Source of the DNA: an uncultured Fodinibius sp.
Lineage (GTDB): Bacteria; Bacteroidota; Rhodothermia; Balneolales; Balneolaceae
Direction: 5' to 3'
Length of the DNA: 64,000 nucleotides
Assembly: GCA_913056235.1 (NCBI GenBank)
Contig: CAJXMW010000002.1
Span: forward strand, 310,001 to 374,000
Each line of letters begins with the position of its first letter. Position 1 is the stretch's first letter. A model generated the notes under the pieces. It worked only from the letters and a program-made list of their open reading frames with translations, did no database searches and was not told the origin of the DNA. The translations under genes were made by a program, and so were the position numbers. This document shows positions 1 to 8,650 of this stretch, piece after piece.

Positions 1-890
1 ATACCATAACCAAAGAGCAGGCGCCGGATCAGCGTTTCCGCGCCAACATTTACTATGATATGGAACACCTAGCGCTGAATATGCGGCGTATTGACAACGT
101 CATTCGTCCCTTTAAAGAACTCGAGCTTCATCCCGAAGTAGCTAAAGCAGTAAGCCTGAAATATTTTCAATATGGGCTGACTCTGGTGACTGGTATTACG
201 GGCTCGGGTAAGTCTAGTACGTTGGATACCATCATTGATGCTAATAACCGCAGCATGGAAGCCCATGTAGTGATTATAGCATCGCCGGTGGAACTGGTGC
301 ACGAGCCTAATCGATGTATCATCCGACACCGTGAAGTAGGTCGCGATGTGGCTTCGTTTAAAGAGGGAGCTGTTCAGGCGCTGCGACAGGACCCGGATAT
401 CATTATGATTGGAGAGCTCCGGGATCCCGAAACGATACAGACCGCCCTTGAAATTACTGATTCAGGGCACAAGACCTTCGGTACACTACATACCTCTTCA
501 GCTATGGAAAGTATAGAGCGAATATTGGGCGAAGTACCGTATGAGGAGCAAGTACGCATCCGCCTTCGGCTGGCCGATGTATTGACGTGTGTAATCAGCC
601 AAAAGCTGGTGCCAAGTCTGGATGGCAAACGGGTATTGGCCAAAGAAGTGCTGTTGGTAACACCACCAGTAAAGGCAGCTATTCGAAATAACAACATCGG
701 CGAAATTTACCAGATGCTTATGGAGGGGGGCAAAATGGGGATGCATACCATGGAACAGGATCTTAAACGCCTGTATGAGCTAGGTAAAATCTCGGAAGAT
801 ACCGCCATGAACTATGCTAATAACAAAAAGCGGATGCAGAAACTGCTTAATCCGTCTACAGTTGACAAACTAAATACAATGGTAGGGTAA
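1..890 (+). CDS. pilT: PilT-like type IV pilus ATPase (5' end cut by window)
   Basis: AAA-type secretion ATPase of the PilT/GspE family, which powers retraction or assembly of type IV pili from the cytoplasmic face of the inner membrane. The reading frame is open from the first bases, so the N-terminus lies outside the window. Visible motifs in order are Walker A (GITGSGKSST), an Asp-box region, Walker B (DPDIIMIGELRD) and a His box (HKTFGTLHTSS). The tail carries AIRNNN, comparable to the AIRNL motif that marks PilT rather than PilB. It is the first visible gene of an operon with PilM/N-, PilO/P- and PilQ-like genes; the next gene starts 4 bases after its stop. A PilT-type role is inferred from the tail and the lack of a recognisable PilB N-terminal domain in the visible part. 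A PilU- or GspE-like role is not excluded. Confidence 0.85.
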   Translation, partial: TITKEQAPDQRFRANIYYDMEHLALNMRRIDNVIRPFKELELHPEVAKAVSLKYFQYGLTLVTGITGSGKSSTLDTIIDANNRSMEAHVVIIASPVELVHEPNRCIIRHREVGRDVASFKEGAVQALRQDPDIIMIGELRDPETIQTALEITDSGHKTFGTLHTSSAMESIERILGEVPYEEQVRIRLRLADVLTCVISQKLVPSLDGKRVLAKEVLLVTPPVKAAIRNNNIGEIYQMLMEGGKMGMHTMEQDLKRLYELGKISEDTAMNYANNKKRMQKLLNPSTVDKLNTMVG

Positions 891-894
891 CGAT

Positions 895-2535
895 ATGGGT
901 ACAAAAGAATACATAGGCTTAACACTGGACGGGGATTTGTTAAAAATTGCCCGGATCAAGAAAGAGAAGGGAGCCTGGAAATTGGCTCAGCTGGAGCGTA
1001 TTGCGATTAAGGAAGAGATGGACAAAAAGCGCAAGGAAAACCGTTCCAAAGAGATCGTCAAAGACTACAGCGAGGATTTCCATTTCGGGATTGATCAGAG
1101 CTATGACGACACTCTGCAAACTAATGGCGACCTGGATCTGCTTATGGCAGTTGAGAAAGATGGTGAAACACGCGACACCTTCAACACTAATGTTGTTACA
1201 CTGAAAGATGCCCTGGAAGAGCTAAGCAAGGGAAAAGTGCAGGTGGGAATGACCATCCAGACCGGCGACACGAATTTCCAGCTGCTTAAGGATCAGGATT
1301 TTAATCAGCTTAAAACCAAAGAACTGGAAAGCTACATAACGGAGCATCTGCAGAAGGTGTACGGGGTGGTTCCCAGTGCTGATCATTATGAGTATCAAAT
1401 CAGGCAAGAGGGGTCGTTGCTGTTGGCCTCATATCAGCAAAAGCCGTATCTGTTGCAGTTGCTGGATAACGCCCGCACGATATCAGACAATAAGATAGAG
1501 ATCAGGCAAATGCTGCCCGATGAGGGTTTGTTGGCCGGTCTCATCAAGAAGAACTACAAACTTGATGCGGATGAAATTACTTGTGTTATCCACATGGGCT
1601 TTAATCGCAGCCGTGTGTTTTTCATGAAGGGTGATCAGATTCAGCATACGATTTCTCCCATCGATGAGGGGCGCGTATCCAAGAGCATACTGGATGTAAT
1701 ATTCAGTAAGATTTTATTCCAGTTGGACACGGGCGAACTCAAAGGGCTAGACCGGCTGGTGATTACCAATAATGATCTGAACGCAACATCCATAGATTAT
1801 TTCAAAAAGCAGTTTCCGGGTATTACGGTTGATGAGTTTCGGTTTAAATCGGACTACATCAACATTCCGGATCACCTGCAGGTTGTTTCAGGGTTCTTTA
1901 CCTCGGCCATCGGCGCCGCAATGTCGGCTGCCGAGACCAAAGATGCTGACTTTGCCGCGTATTCGATGCTTCCCAATTACATCCAGGAACGCCAGAATGT
2001 GCTAAAGCTGGGCTGGCACGGGTTCGTGGTGTTGTTACTGCTGTTAGTTACGCCGGTGCTCTGGAATCACATGTATCAAGAAAAACAGCAACAGATCAAA
2101 GATCTCAATGAAGAGCTGTTTCGCACCGAGTTGAGTATCGTGGATCTGGAGCCGGTAGTCAAAGAGGCTAACGAGATTCAAAATCTCTATGAGATTGAGA
2201 AGACGAAGATGGATCTGCTTAACGACCTTGGCGACGGCGCGTTCTACTGGAGTGGAATACTCAAGACACTGAACGACGGGCTGGGATCCATTAAACACGT
2301 CTGGATCGACCGTATCAGGTATGCCGAAGACGGCTTTACGCTGCAGGGATACAGCACCGCGCGAGATCGCATTCCACAGGTGGCCAATTTATTCAAATGG
2401 GCCGACCTGAAAGCGGTGTCGGTAGTTGATATGAGAGATGTGAAGGTGTACAAATTCTCAATCAAGGTGTACAACAATTTTACAGACGATTTGAATCAAA
2501 AATTCAAGAGCAGTTCAAATAACAACAACCAATAA
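895..2535 (+). CDS. PilM-PilN-like fusion protein (type IV pilus/type II secretion assembly platform)
   Basis: 546 residues. The first ~365 residues have the actin-like PilM/GspL character, opening with an EYIGLTLDGDLLKIA strand pattern. A transmembrane segment follows at about residues 371-390 (FVVLLLLLVTPVLW). Then come a charged coiled coil and a PilN/GspL-like periplasmic ferredoxin-fold region (~residues 425-525), in which VWIDRIRYAEDGFTLQGYS resembles the core of PilN. In most systems PilM and PilN are separate proteins; here one polypeptide joins them, giving the topology of GspL. The role would be to link the cytoplasmic ATPase to the periplasmic PilO/PilQ chain. The protein ends in a polar Ser/Asn-rich tail. 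The domain assignment rests on pattern and operon position; sequence identity to named PilM proteins looks low. Confidence 0.7.
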   Translation: MGTKEYIGLTLDGDLLKIARIKKEKGAWKLAQLERIAIKEEMDKKRKENRSKEIVKDYSEDFHFGIDQSYDDTLQTNGDLDLLMAVEKDGETRDTFNTNVVTLKDALEELSKGKVQVGMTIQTGDTNFQLLKDQDFNQLKTKELESYITEHLQKVYGVVPSADHYEYQIRQEGSLLLASYQQKPYLLQLLDNARTISDNKIEIRQMLPDEGLLAGLIKKNYKLDADEITCVIHMGFNRSRVFFMKGDQIQHTISPIDEGRVSKSILDVIFSKILFQLDTGELKGLDRLVITNNDLNATSIDYFKKQFPGITVDEFRFKSDYINIPDHLQVVSGFFTSAIGAAMSAAETKDADFAAYSMLPNYIQERQNVLKLGWHGFVVLLLLLVTPVLWNHMYQEKQQQIKDLNEELFRTELSIVDLEPVVKEANEIQNLYEIEKTKMDLLNDLGDGAFYWSGILKTLNDGLGSIKHVWIDRIRYAEDGFTLQGYSTARDRIPQVANLFKWADLKAVSVVDMRDVKVYKFSIKVYNNFTDDLNQKFKSSSNNNNQ

Positions 2536-2555
2536 CAAAAACGGGGTACAAGACA

Positions 2556-3404
2556 GTGACTTACGCAATAAGAAACTCTCTCATGATGATCGGGGTATGG
2601 GTTCTCATGGTTGGCACGGGGTGGTCGCGGTTTTATTTGGTGGAAGATGCAGATATAGCTCACTTGGACGAAAAAATAAGTCAAAAGAAAGAGCAGCTGT
2701 ACGAACATCAAAAAGTCGCCAACACTTACAATAACCTGGTAGCTCAATATCAACAGGTAAAAGACAATGTGGATAAAAGCGCTAAATTACTCGTAAAGGC
2801 TAAAAATGCCGATGAAGTATATAGCTCACTCATTTCACTGGGTCAGGAAGATGCCTTTACTTATATGAATTTTGTAGCCGTTGACTCGGCACATTACGAC
2901 CAGTTCGGCTCACTAAAATTTGATGTAAGTGGAGAAGGGTACTACAAAAACGTTAACACCTTTATAAATCGGTTGGAGTACGGGCGACCGCTTTTTAAAA
3001 TAAAACAAATGTCGATTGAGCCGTTGGCAGGAATAACAAACCTGGGACGGGTGAACTACAGCTTTAAGCTGGAAAGCCTGTTCGACCGAGACGGTATCTT
3101 CGACGACTATTCAACAAAGCCGAGAAAAGAGCTGCCTGTTTTTAGCTACAACTCATTTTATCCGCTGATACATGATGTCAGAGAAAATGAGAAGAACTTG
3201 CCAAATGTAGAAGAAAGTACATTGGTGAGTATTGGGGCTAACTTTATCTCACTGAGAGATCAAAACGGGAAAATACGCTATATGTACGTCGGAGATGAGG
3301 TATATCTGGGTAGATTAATCAGGGTTGACACCAGCAAAAACGAAGCGACCTTTGAATTAAATAAAGGTGGAATTATTAAATACATAACACGGGTATTACG
3401 ATGA
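2556..3404 (+). CDS. PilO-like (with PilP-like C-terminus) pilus assembly protein
   Basis: 282 residues with one N-terminal transmembrane helix (~residues 9-28), a coiled coil (~35-80) and a periplasmic alpha/beta domain containing the PilO/GspM-type stretch YYKNVNTFINRLEYGRPLFKI. The last ~70 residues, including NGKIRYMYVGDEVYLGRLIRV, resemble the small beta domain of PilP/GspC that touches the secretin. It would bridge the inner membrane platform and the secretin. The start is taken as GTG at 2556; in-frame ATG codons at 2583 and 2586 would cut into the membrane helix. It follows the PilM-PilN fusion by 20 bases and overlaps the secretin gene by 4 bases, which fits translational coupling. 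The PilP part is inference from position and pattern. Confidence 0.65.
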   Translation: MTYAIRNSLMMIGVWVLMVGTGWSRFYLVEDADIAHLDEKISQKKEQLYEHQKVANTYNNLVAQYQQVKDNVDKSAKLLVKAKNADEVYSSLISLGQEDAFTYMNFVAVDSAHYDQFGSLKFDVSGEGYYKNVNTFINRLEYGRPLFKIKQMSIEPLAGITNLGRVNYSFKLESLFDRDGIFDDYSTKPRKELPVFSYNSFYPLIHDVRENEKNLPNVEESTLVSIGANFISLRDQNGKIRYMYVGDEVYLGRLIRVDTSKNEATFELNKGGIIKYITRVLR

Positions 3405-4822
3405 TGAAAACTATTATAAATAAAAAAATTAAGTACACGCTTTTCACAGCAGTGGTAGTATGTTCACTAGCTATACTTTGGGCTCCAATGGCAAAGGCCC
3501 AAGGCAACCAGGAGCTGCCGGCAAGAGAGTATTACAGCCCGGATGAGATGATCAGTTTGAGCAAAACGATGACGTTCGAGGAAGCAATCGACTTGCTAAA
3601 CGAGTATGCACAACGTTATGCCGATAAATTTATCGTGGATCGGACAAACACCACCGATGCAATTGGCATCCCTATTAGTAAGGTACACTGGAAAGAGGCA
3701 CTGCTGTATATTGCTGACGTCCAGGGATTGGCGGTCGTTGAATCGCCTAGATTCTTCGAAATTAAGGAAGCCCAAAAAGACGAGCAGGTTTACCGTGGTG
3801 CAGTACCCGCTGAAGCTAAAGTAGAGAGAATACCGGTGGATTTTGGGAGCCGGGAAGTGCGCATTAAGGCCATTTTCTTCGAAGGCAACAAGCGAGCATT
3901 GCGTGAAATTGGCGTCGACTGGAGCACCATCCATAATCTGAATTTTCGACCAGAAGGTTTAAGCCAGGTGTTGGATCCGAGTTCTGGTGGTGGCGCAGGC
4001 TCAGGCGGTGGGTCTGGTGGTTCTGGCGGAGTTCGTCAAAGCCTGCCGGATGTCGGCTTTGGTGGTGATTATGTAGAGGTAAGTAGCAGGGCTGCACAGG
4101 AAGTAACGCAGAATCTCTTCAATGGTGTAGTCAACTTTGGGGAAATAGCCGGCAGTGGCATCGAAGTGCGAGCGTTGTTTAAAGCCTTTGAAGCTAATAA
4201 CCTTGGTAAGGTTCTGGCCACACCAGAGATCAAAGTGCTGGACGGTGAAGAAGGCCGCATCCAAGTTGGGCAGGACTTCTCTATTAAGCAGCGAGACTTT
4301 GCGGGCAACGTTACCGACCGGTTCTTCAGCGTGGGAACCATCCTTACGGTTACCCCATTTATTGTGCAGCAGGGAGATTCAACGTTCATCGACATGGAAA
4401 TTTCGGCCGAACGTTCAACAGCCCAGCCGGATCCGGTGAGTACTGTTATCAACAAGCAACAGGCTAATTCCGAGATCCTACTTCTGGATGGTGAGTCGAC
4501 CGTTATTGCGGGACTTTTCCGAACTGAAAATGTAAAGGTTCGCAAAGGGATCCCCGTCCTCAAAGATCTGCCAGGTTGGTTCTTTGGTCTCCGCTACCTT
4601 TTTGGATACAATGCCGATGATCGTATTGAACAAGAGCTTGTCATCCTTATTAAAGCAAGTATCGAACCTACGTTAGCTGACCGTAGGAATGGTCGACTCA
4701 AGTCGTCTCGTGAACTCTTGAAAAACCAACGTTCTGAGTTTCGGGAAATGGGCAAGACGTATGAGGATGTCATTAAAGATGAGAATGTTGAAGCAGTTAA
4801 AGAAGTAAAGGAAGGTAACTAA
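3401..4822 (+). CDS. pilQ: Secretin (PilQ/GspD family outer membrane channel)
   Basis: 473 residues, short for a secretin. The signal peptide is residues 1-33 (cleavage near AKA-QG). A single STN/N0-like domain covers ~50-130 (MTFEEAIDLLNEYAQ, VHWKEALLYI). A beta segment follows (VERIPVDFGSREVRIKAIFFEGN), then a Gly/Ser-only linker at ~196-210, and then the secretin beta domain ~240-430. The secretin signature is clear: GKVLATPEIKVLDGEEGRI and GIPVLKDLPGWFFGLRYLFG. It forms the outer membrane pore of the pilus or secretion machine encoded by the preceding genes. Compared with PilQ of Proteobacteria it lacks AMIN domains and has few N-domains. It ends the operon and is followed by a strong terminator. 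Confidence 0.85.
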   Translation: MMKTIINKKIKYTLFTAVVVCSLAILWAPMAKAQGNQELPAREYYSPDEMISLSKTMTFEEAIDLLNEYAQRYADKFIVDRTNTTDAIGIPISKVHWKEALLYIADVQGLAVVESPRFFEIKEAQKDEQVYRGAVPAEAKVERIPVDFGSREVRIKAIFFEGNKRALREIGVDWSTIHNLNFRPEGLSQVLDPSSGGGAGSGGGSGGSGGVRQSLPDVGFGGDYVEVSSRAAQEVTQNLFNGVVNFGEIAGSGIEVRALFKAFEANNLGKVLATPEIKVLDGEEGRIQVGQDFSIKQRDFAGNVTDRFFSVGTILTVTPFIVQQGDSTFIDMEISAERSTAQPDPVSTVINKQQANSEILLLDGESTVIAGLFRTENVKVRKGIPVLKDLPGWFFGLRYLFGYNADDRIEQELVILIKASIEPTLADRRNGRLKSSRELLKNQRSEFREMGKTYEDVIKDENVEAVKEVKEGN

Positions 4823-4862
4823 ACTGCTTCTACACTAAGAATATCGTACCCTCAATACCCGT

Positions 4863-4934
4863 GCGTCCTTTGGACGCGTTAATGAGAGGAAAGTCCGGGT
4901 CAGTGGAATATCTGGCCCGGACTTATTTATTTTT
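4863..4934 (+). terminator. Terminator of the pilus operon
   Basis: A perfect 9-base inverted repeat AAGTCCGGG (4891-4899) / CCCGGACTT (4916-4924) is followed by ATTTATTTTT, a good intrinsic terminator. A smaller hairpin GCGTCC-TTT-GGACGC lies just before it (4863-4877). The pair closes the pilus operon 70-110 bases after the secretin stop. Confidence 0.8.
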
Positions 4935-5002
4935 GAGGAATCTACTTTATTTATCTGGATTTTAAAAACCGGTTGAGTGTGTTAACACTGACATATTTTA
5001 CC

Positions 5003-5034
5003 TCTGCCTTTCTCCTATAAAACCGATATCTTTG
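5003..5034 (+). promoter_or_regulatory. Bacteroidota-type promoter of purB
   Basis: TATCTTTG at 5027-5034 matches the -7 consensus TAnnTTTG used by Bacteroidota sigma-70. TCTG at 5003-5006 lies 20 bases upstream and matches the -33 TTTG box at three of four positions. Transcription would start near 5041, leaving a leader of about 35 bases before purB. Confidence 0.5.
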
Positions 5035-5074
5035 ATCAGCTAATAAACCCCAATTTCACTGGATACTTTATTTC

Positions 5075-6373
5075 ATGATTGAGCGATATTCCCGCAAAGA
5101 AATGGCCGACATATGGACGCTGGAAAACCAATTTCAAGCGTGGCTGGAGGTCGAGCTTGCTGCCTGCAACGCCTGGAGCAAGCTGGGTAAAATTCCCAAG
5201 GAGGACGTTGAAAAACTGTACGAAAATGCCTCCTTTGACGTCGATCGCATTAAGGAGATTGAAAAGAAAACCAAACACGATGTAGTAGCTTTTACACGGT
5301 CGGTTTCGGAATCGCTCGGCGACGAAAAAAAGTGGGTCCACTACGGGCTCACATCCACCGATGTGGTTGATACGGCCAACGGTTATCGCCTGAAGCAGGC
5401 GAACGAAATTCTGCGCAAGGATATCCAGCATATGATTGATGTGCTGGCTGAGAAAGCCAAAGAGCATAAATACACGGTGATGATGGGGCGCACCCACGGC
5501 GTGCATGCCGAACCCACTACCTTTGGTTTAAAATGCGCGCTTTGGTATGCCGAGATGAAACGCAATTTCGAGCGGTTTGAGCGGGCAGCCGAAGGCGTTG
5601 AGTTTGGCAAGATGAGCGGTTCGGTGGGGACATTTGCAAACATCCCGCCCGAAGTCGAAGAGTCAGTTTGTGAAGAGTTGGGACTAACGCCGGCACCTAT
5701 TTCAACGCAAACCCTGCAGCGCGACCGCCACGCCGATTACATTTCCACACTGGCTCTCATTGGATCCACCCTAGAGAAGATTGCGGTGGAGATTCGTCAC
5801 CTGCAGCGCAGCGAAGTGCGGGAGGCTGAAGAGTTTTTCGCTGAAGATCAGAAGGGATCATCCTCGATGCCGCACAAGCGAAACCCGGTCAGTTCTGAAA
5901 ATATCTCCGGATGTTCGCGCATACTCCGCGGCTATATGATGTCGGCTTATGAAAACATTCCGCTCTGGCACGAACGCGATATTTCGCACTCTTCTGTCGA
6001 GCGGATCATCCTGCCGGATGGAACCATTCTACTGGATTACATGCTCAACCGGTTCTCCGGGGTTGTCGAAAAGCTGACGGTCTACGAGGATAACATGGAA
6101 GAGAATATATACAAGACGTATGGACTGACGTTTTCTCAGCGTCTGTTGCACATGTTGATTGACGAGGGCGGAATGTCGCGCGAAAAGGCCTACGATACCG
6201 TCCAGCCGCTGGCGATGCAGGCCTGGAGAGAGAAAACCATGTTCCGAGATCTGGTCGAGGCCAATGAGACGATTACGAATACGCTATCTGATGAGGATAT
6301 CGACGAAGCGTTTAATCTGGAGCACCATACCCGTAATATTGAGCGAATATTTGAACGCGTGGGATTGGAATAA
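5075..6373 (+). CDS. purB: Adenylosuccinate lyase
   Basis: 432 residues, usual length for the bacterial short-form PurB. It carries out two fumarate-releasing steps: SAICAR to AICAR in de novo purine synthesis and adenylosuccinate to AMP. The fumarase/aspartase superfamily signature [11 protein letters not shown] is present at ~residues 262-272 in the mobile catalytic loop. The substrate-binding motifs TSTDVVDTA and [14 protein letters not shown] hold the conserved His and Thr residues. The start ATG at 5075 gives the typical N-terminus [14 protein letters not shown]. It stands alone, with its own promoter and 97 bases before the next gene. Very confident. Confidence 0.97.
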   Translation: MIERYSRKEMADIWTLENQFQAWLEVELAACNAWSKLGKIPKEDVEKLYENASFDVDRIKEIEKKTKHDVVAFTRSVSESLGDEKKWVHYGLTSTDVVDTANGYRLKQANEILRKDIQHMIDVLAEKAKEHKYTVMMGRTHGVHAEPTTFGLKCALWYAEMKRNFERFERAAEGVEFGKMSGSVGTFANIPPEVEESVCEELGLTPAPISTQTLQRDRHADYISTLALIGSTLEKIAVEIRHLQRSEVREAEEFFAEDQKGSSSMPHKRNPVSSENISGCSRILRGYMMSAYENIPLWHERDISHSSVERIILPDGTILLDYMLNRFSGVVEKLTVYEDNMEENIYKTYGLTFSQRLLHMLIDEGGMSREKAYDTVQPLAMQAWREKTMFRDLVEANETITNTLSDEDIDEAFNLEHHTRNIERIFERVGLE

Positions 6374-6470
6374 CAAGAATTCCATTGCAGAAGGTGACAC
6401 TAGAATATACAAAGTTTTATTCTCTCTGTGGCTCTTTTGTGTAGCTCTATGAAACTGTAAGATAAATTAT

Positions 6471-7469
6471 ATGAAAGATTGGTCGTCAATTATATTTTCG
6501 GATGAAACATCGTTTGAGGAAAAAGCCCGGGAGGTCTTTGAGTACCAGTACGAAAACAATGCAGTGTACCGACGGTATTGTGAAGCCTTGAATCCTGCTA
6601 TTCTGAAACGAGTTCAGGATGACGTCGAAGCTATTCCTCTTTTACCTATCAAGGCATTCAAAGACACCGAGGTGACTTCCCGGCCGGATCTCGAGCCTGA
6701 GATCACCTTTAAAAGCAGTGGCACCTCCAGTATGCAGCGCAGCGTGCACAGGGTGATGGATTCCTCGATTTATGACCAATCTATCTTGAAAGGATTCAAC
6801 CATTTCTATGATCTGGAGTCAGCTGTTATCTGGGGCTATACGCCCGGCTACGCCGACAACCCCGGATCATCGCTGATTTATATGATACAGAAGCTTATCG
6901 AGCAAGATGACAGTGGACTAAGTAAGTTTTTGCCGCTGGATGAGCCACTGAAGAAATCCGAAATCAAAAAAGTACAAGATAGTGCCAAGCAACTCATCCT
7001 TTTTGGGGCGGCGTTTGGGTTGATCGACCTGCTGGAAATGGAGAAAACAGCGCTGCCCTCGAACAGTATCGTCATTGAGACTGGCGGTATGAAAACGCAC
7101 CGCCGCGAAATGACCAAAAAAGAACTGCACCGGCAACTGGCAAATGGCTTTGGGCTGGACAGCACGAGGGTCCATTCGGAGTATGGCATGGCCGAGCTGT
7201 TGAGCCAGGCATATGCCACCGGCGGGCAGTGGTTTCGAACGGTGCCGTGGATGCAAGTGAGTATCCGTAACCCGGATAATCCCGCCGAAGAGCTGGATCC
7301 TTATAACGAAGGGTTGATTGGCGTTGTTGACCTGGCGAATGTCCACAGCTGCTCGTTTCTACTGACCGGTGATAAAGGCGTCATGGACAAGAACGGGCGC
7401 TTCAAGGTGCTGGGGCGGTGGAATCCCCAAGACTTGCGCGGCTGTAATTTTTTAATCGAAGAAGATTAG
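6471..7469 (+). CDS. LuxE-family acyl-protein synthetase
   Basis: 332 residues of the LuxE/acyl-protein synthetase family (PF04443), related to adenylating enzymes. It would activate a fatty or other carboxylic acid with ATP and pass the acyl group to a partner reductase. The AMP-binding Ser/Thr/Gly loop (KSSGTSSMQR) is at ~residues 80-89. HSEYGMAELLSQAY matches the family's acyl-adenylate motif, and LLTGDKG and VLGRWNPQDLRGCN resemble the C-terminal hinge of adenylating enzymes. The gene 104 bases downstream encodes a LuxC-type acyl-CoA reductase, so the two likely form a fatty acid reductase. No luciferase genes are nearby, so bioluminescence is unlikely; the true acyl substrate is unknown. 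Confidence 0.8.
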   Translation: MKDWSSIIFSDETSFEEKAREVFEYQYENNAVYRRYCEALNPAILKRVQDDVEAIPLLPIKAFKDTEVTSRPDLEPEITFKSSGTSSMQRSVHRVMDSSIYDQSILKGFNHFYDLESAVIWGYTPGYADNPGSSLIYMIQKLIEQDDSGLSKFLPLDEPLKKSEIKKVQDSAKQLILFGAAFGLIDLLEMEKTALPSNSIVIETGGMKTHRREMTKKELHRQLANGFGLDSTRVHSEYGMAELLSQAYATGGQWFRTVPWMQVSIRNPDNPAEELDPYNEGLIGVVDLANVHSCSFLLTGDKGVMDKNGRFKVLGRWNPQDLRGCNFLIEED

Positions 7470-7473
7470 TAAA

Positions 7474-7553
7474 AAACCCTGTCGGTTTAAGGATATGTTG
7501 TAAAATTAAGTGCAAGCAATTAAGTAAGGTTAGCTACAAAACCCGCAGGGTTT
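7474..7553. repeat. Inverted pair of a 15-base palindrome-like unit between luxE- and luxC-like genes
   Basis: AAACCCTGTCGGTTT (7474-7488) and AAACCCGCAGGGTTT (7539-7553). The second, read on the other strand, is AAACCCTGCGGGTTT and matches the first at 13 of 15 positions. Each unit is itself nearly palindromic. They could pair into a long hairpin in the transcript between the two genes. The style is that of small dispersed intergenic repeats; mobility is not shown. Confidence 0.55.
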
Positions 7554-7573
7554 AAAAAATATCAGTATGTAAA

Positions 7574-8650
7574 ATGGGAGATCTGGAAAAACGTATAGAT
7601 ACTATATTAGAAGCCACCGATAACTGGCTTCGCAGCGACAATCACTACTTGATGGATGCCATCGATCGGACGGTTCGGGAGGGCTATTTCAGTTTTGAGG
7701 ATATCAAGTATGCCATTAGGGCGATCAAGGAAAGTATCAGCAAGACTGCGATCGAAGAGTGGGTCGAGCGAGCAGGGATAACCGATGACCAAGATGCCTC
7801 ATCGCAGAATATACTGTGCCTGCATGCCGGTAATTTACCACTTGTAGGATTTCAGGATGCGTTTAGCACGCTGCTGAGTGGCGCGCGATACACCGGAAAG
7901 ATATCGCGGAAGGATCCCTACTTGTTACCAACTTTTTTGAATGAGGTGAAGAAAACCGCTGTATGGACTGACATGGATGTACAGTGGACGCACCGGCTGC
8001 ACGACTTTGAGGATATGCCGCACGATGCCATCATTTTCGCGGGATCAGAATCCTCGGTGCCGGGTGTTAAGGATGCAATCCAAAAATGGAACCTGGCGAA
8101 ACAGCATGCTCGCTATTTAATCCGTACTGCTCACTTTTCGATGGCCTATGTTGATCGGAAGGATGAGCGCACGATGCAAGATTTGGCGGAAGGAATTTTT
8201 CGCTACGGCGGAAAGGGCTGTCGGTCGGTGGCGATTGTAGTGTCCCCGTTCTCGTTGGATGAAATCAAGTGTGAGTTCACCGATTATATTGAGTCGTTCT
8301 GGCTTGAAAATCCCCAGCACGAGGCACCTGCACCCAAGCTGAAGCAGCAGTATGCTTACAATAAGGCTATCGAACGGTCGCAGGCCTGGCTGGATTACTT
8401 TCTGCTGCAGGAGGGGGGCTTGGAGCTGGATCAGGATTTTGTCTGTTACTGGGTGCAGGGAGAGGAGTCAACCGTAGCTGAGCTGGCAGATCAGTATAGC
8501 GATCAACTGCAGAGCATTTATGTGCCGCATCCCGATAGTGAGATACGCGGTTGGGAAGAGCGTACCGAATATCTTTCGGATGCCCAGCAGCCGCCGATAT
8601 CGTGGAAGCCGGACGGTGTGGATACCCTCGAGTGGCTGGTTAATCAATGA
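7574..8650 (+). CDS. LuxC-family acyl-CoA reductase
   Basis: 358 residues of the LuxC acyl-CoA reductase family (PF05893), which has an aldehyde-dehydrogenase-like fold and reduces a thioester-bound acyl group to an aldehyde with NADPH. Recognisable stretches are LCLHAGNLPLVGFQDAFSTL and HDAIIFAGSESSV. The motif GGKGCRSVAIVV at ~residues 211-222 holds the likely catalytic Cys. The family's usual length is 350-480, so it is compact. The start ATG at 7574 is chosen because the ATG eight bases upstream is followed at once by a stop. It pairs with the LuxE-like gene. Its 3' end overlaps the convergent membrane hydrolase gene by 11 bases. Confidence 0.8.
   Translation: MGDLEKRIDTILEATDNWLRSDNHYLMDAIDRTVREGYFSFEDIKYAIRAIKESISKTAIEEWVERAGITDDQDASSQNILCLHAGNLPLVGFQDAFSTLLSGARYTGKISRKDPYLLPTFLNEVKKTAVWTDMDVQWTHRLHDFEDMPHDAIIFAGSESSVPGVKDAIQKWNLAKQHARYLIRTAHFSMAYVDRKDERTMQDLAEGIFRYGGKGCRSVAIVVSPFSLDEIKCEFTDYIESFWLENPQHEAPAPKLKQQYAYNKAIERSQAWLDYFLLQEGGLELDQDFVCYWVQGEESTVAELADQYSDQLQSIYVPHPDSEIRGWEERTEYLSDAQQPPISWKPDGVDTLEWLVNQ

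Noticed and set aside
4886-4934. GAGGAAAGTCCGGG resembles the conserved start of RNase P RNA
   Set aside because: Only ~190 bases lie between it and purB, too short for the rest of the RNA. The conserved 3' half is not seen, and the sequence is fully explained as the arm of a terminator.
7474-7553. Possible CRISPR repeats
   Set aside because: Only two units in opposite orientation and no regular spacers; none of the repeat clusters in the window has CRISPR spacing.
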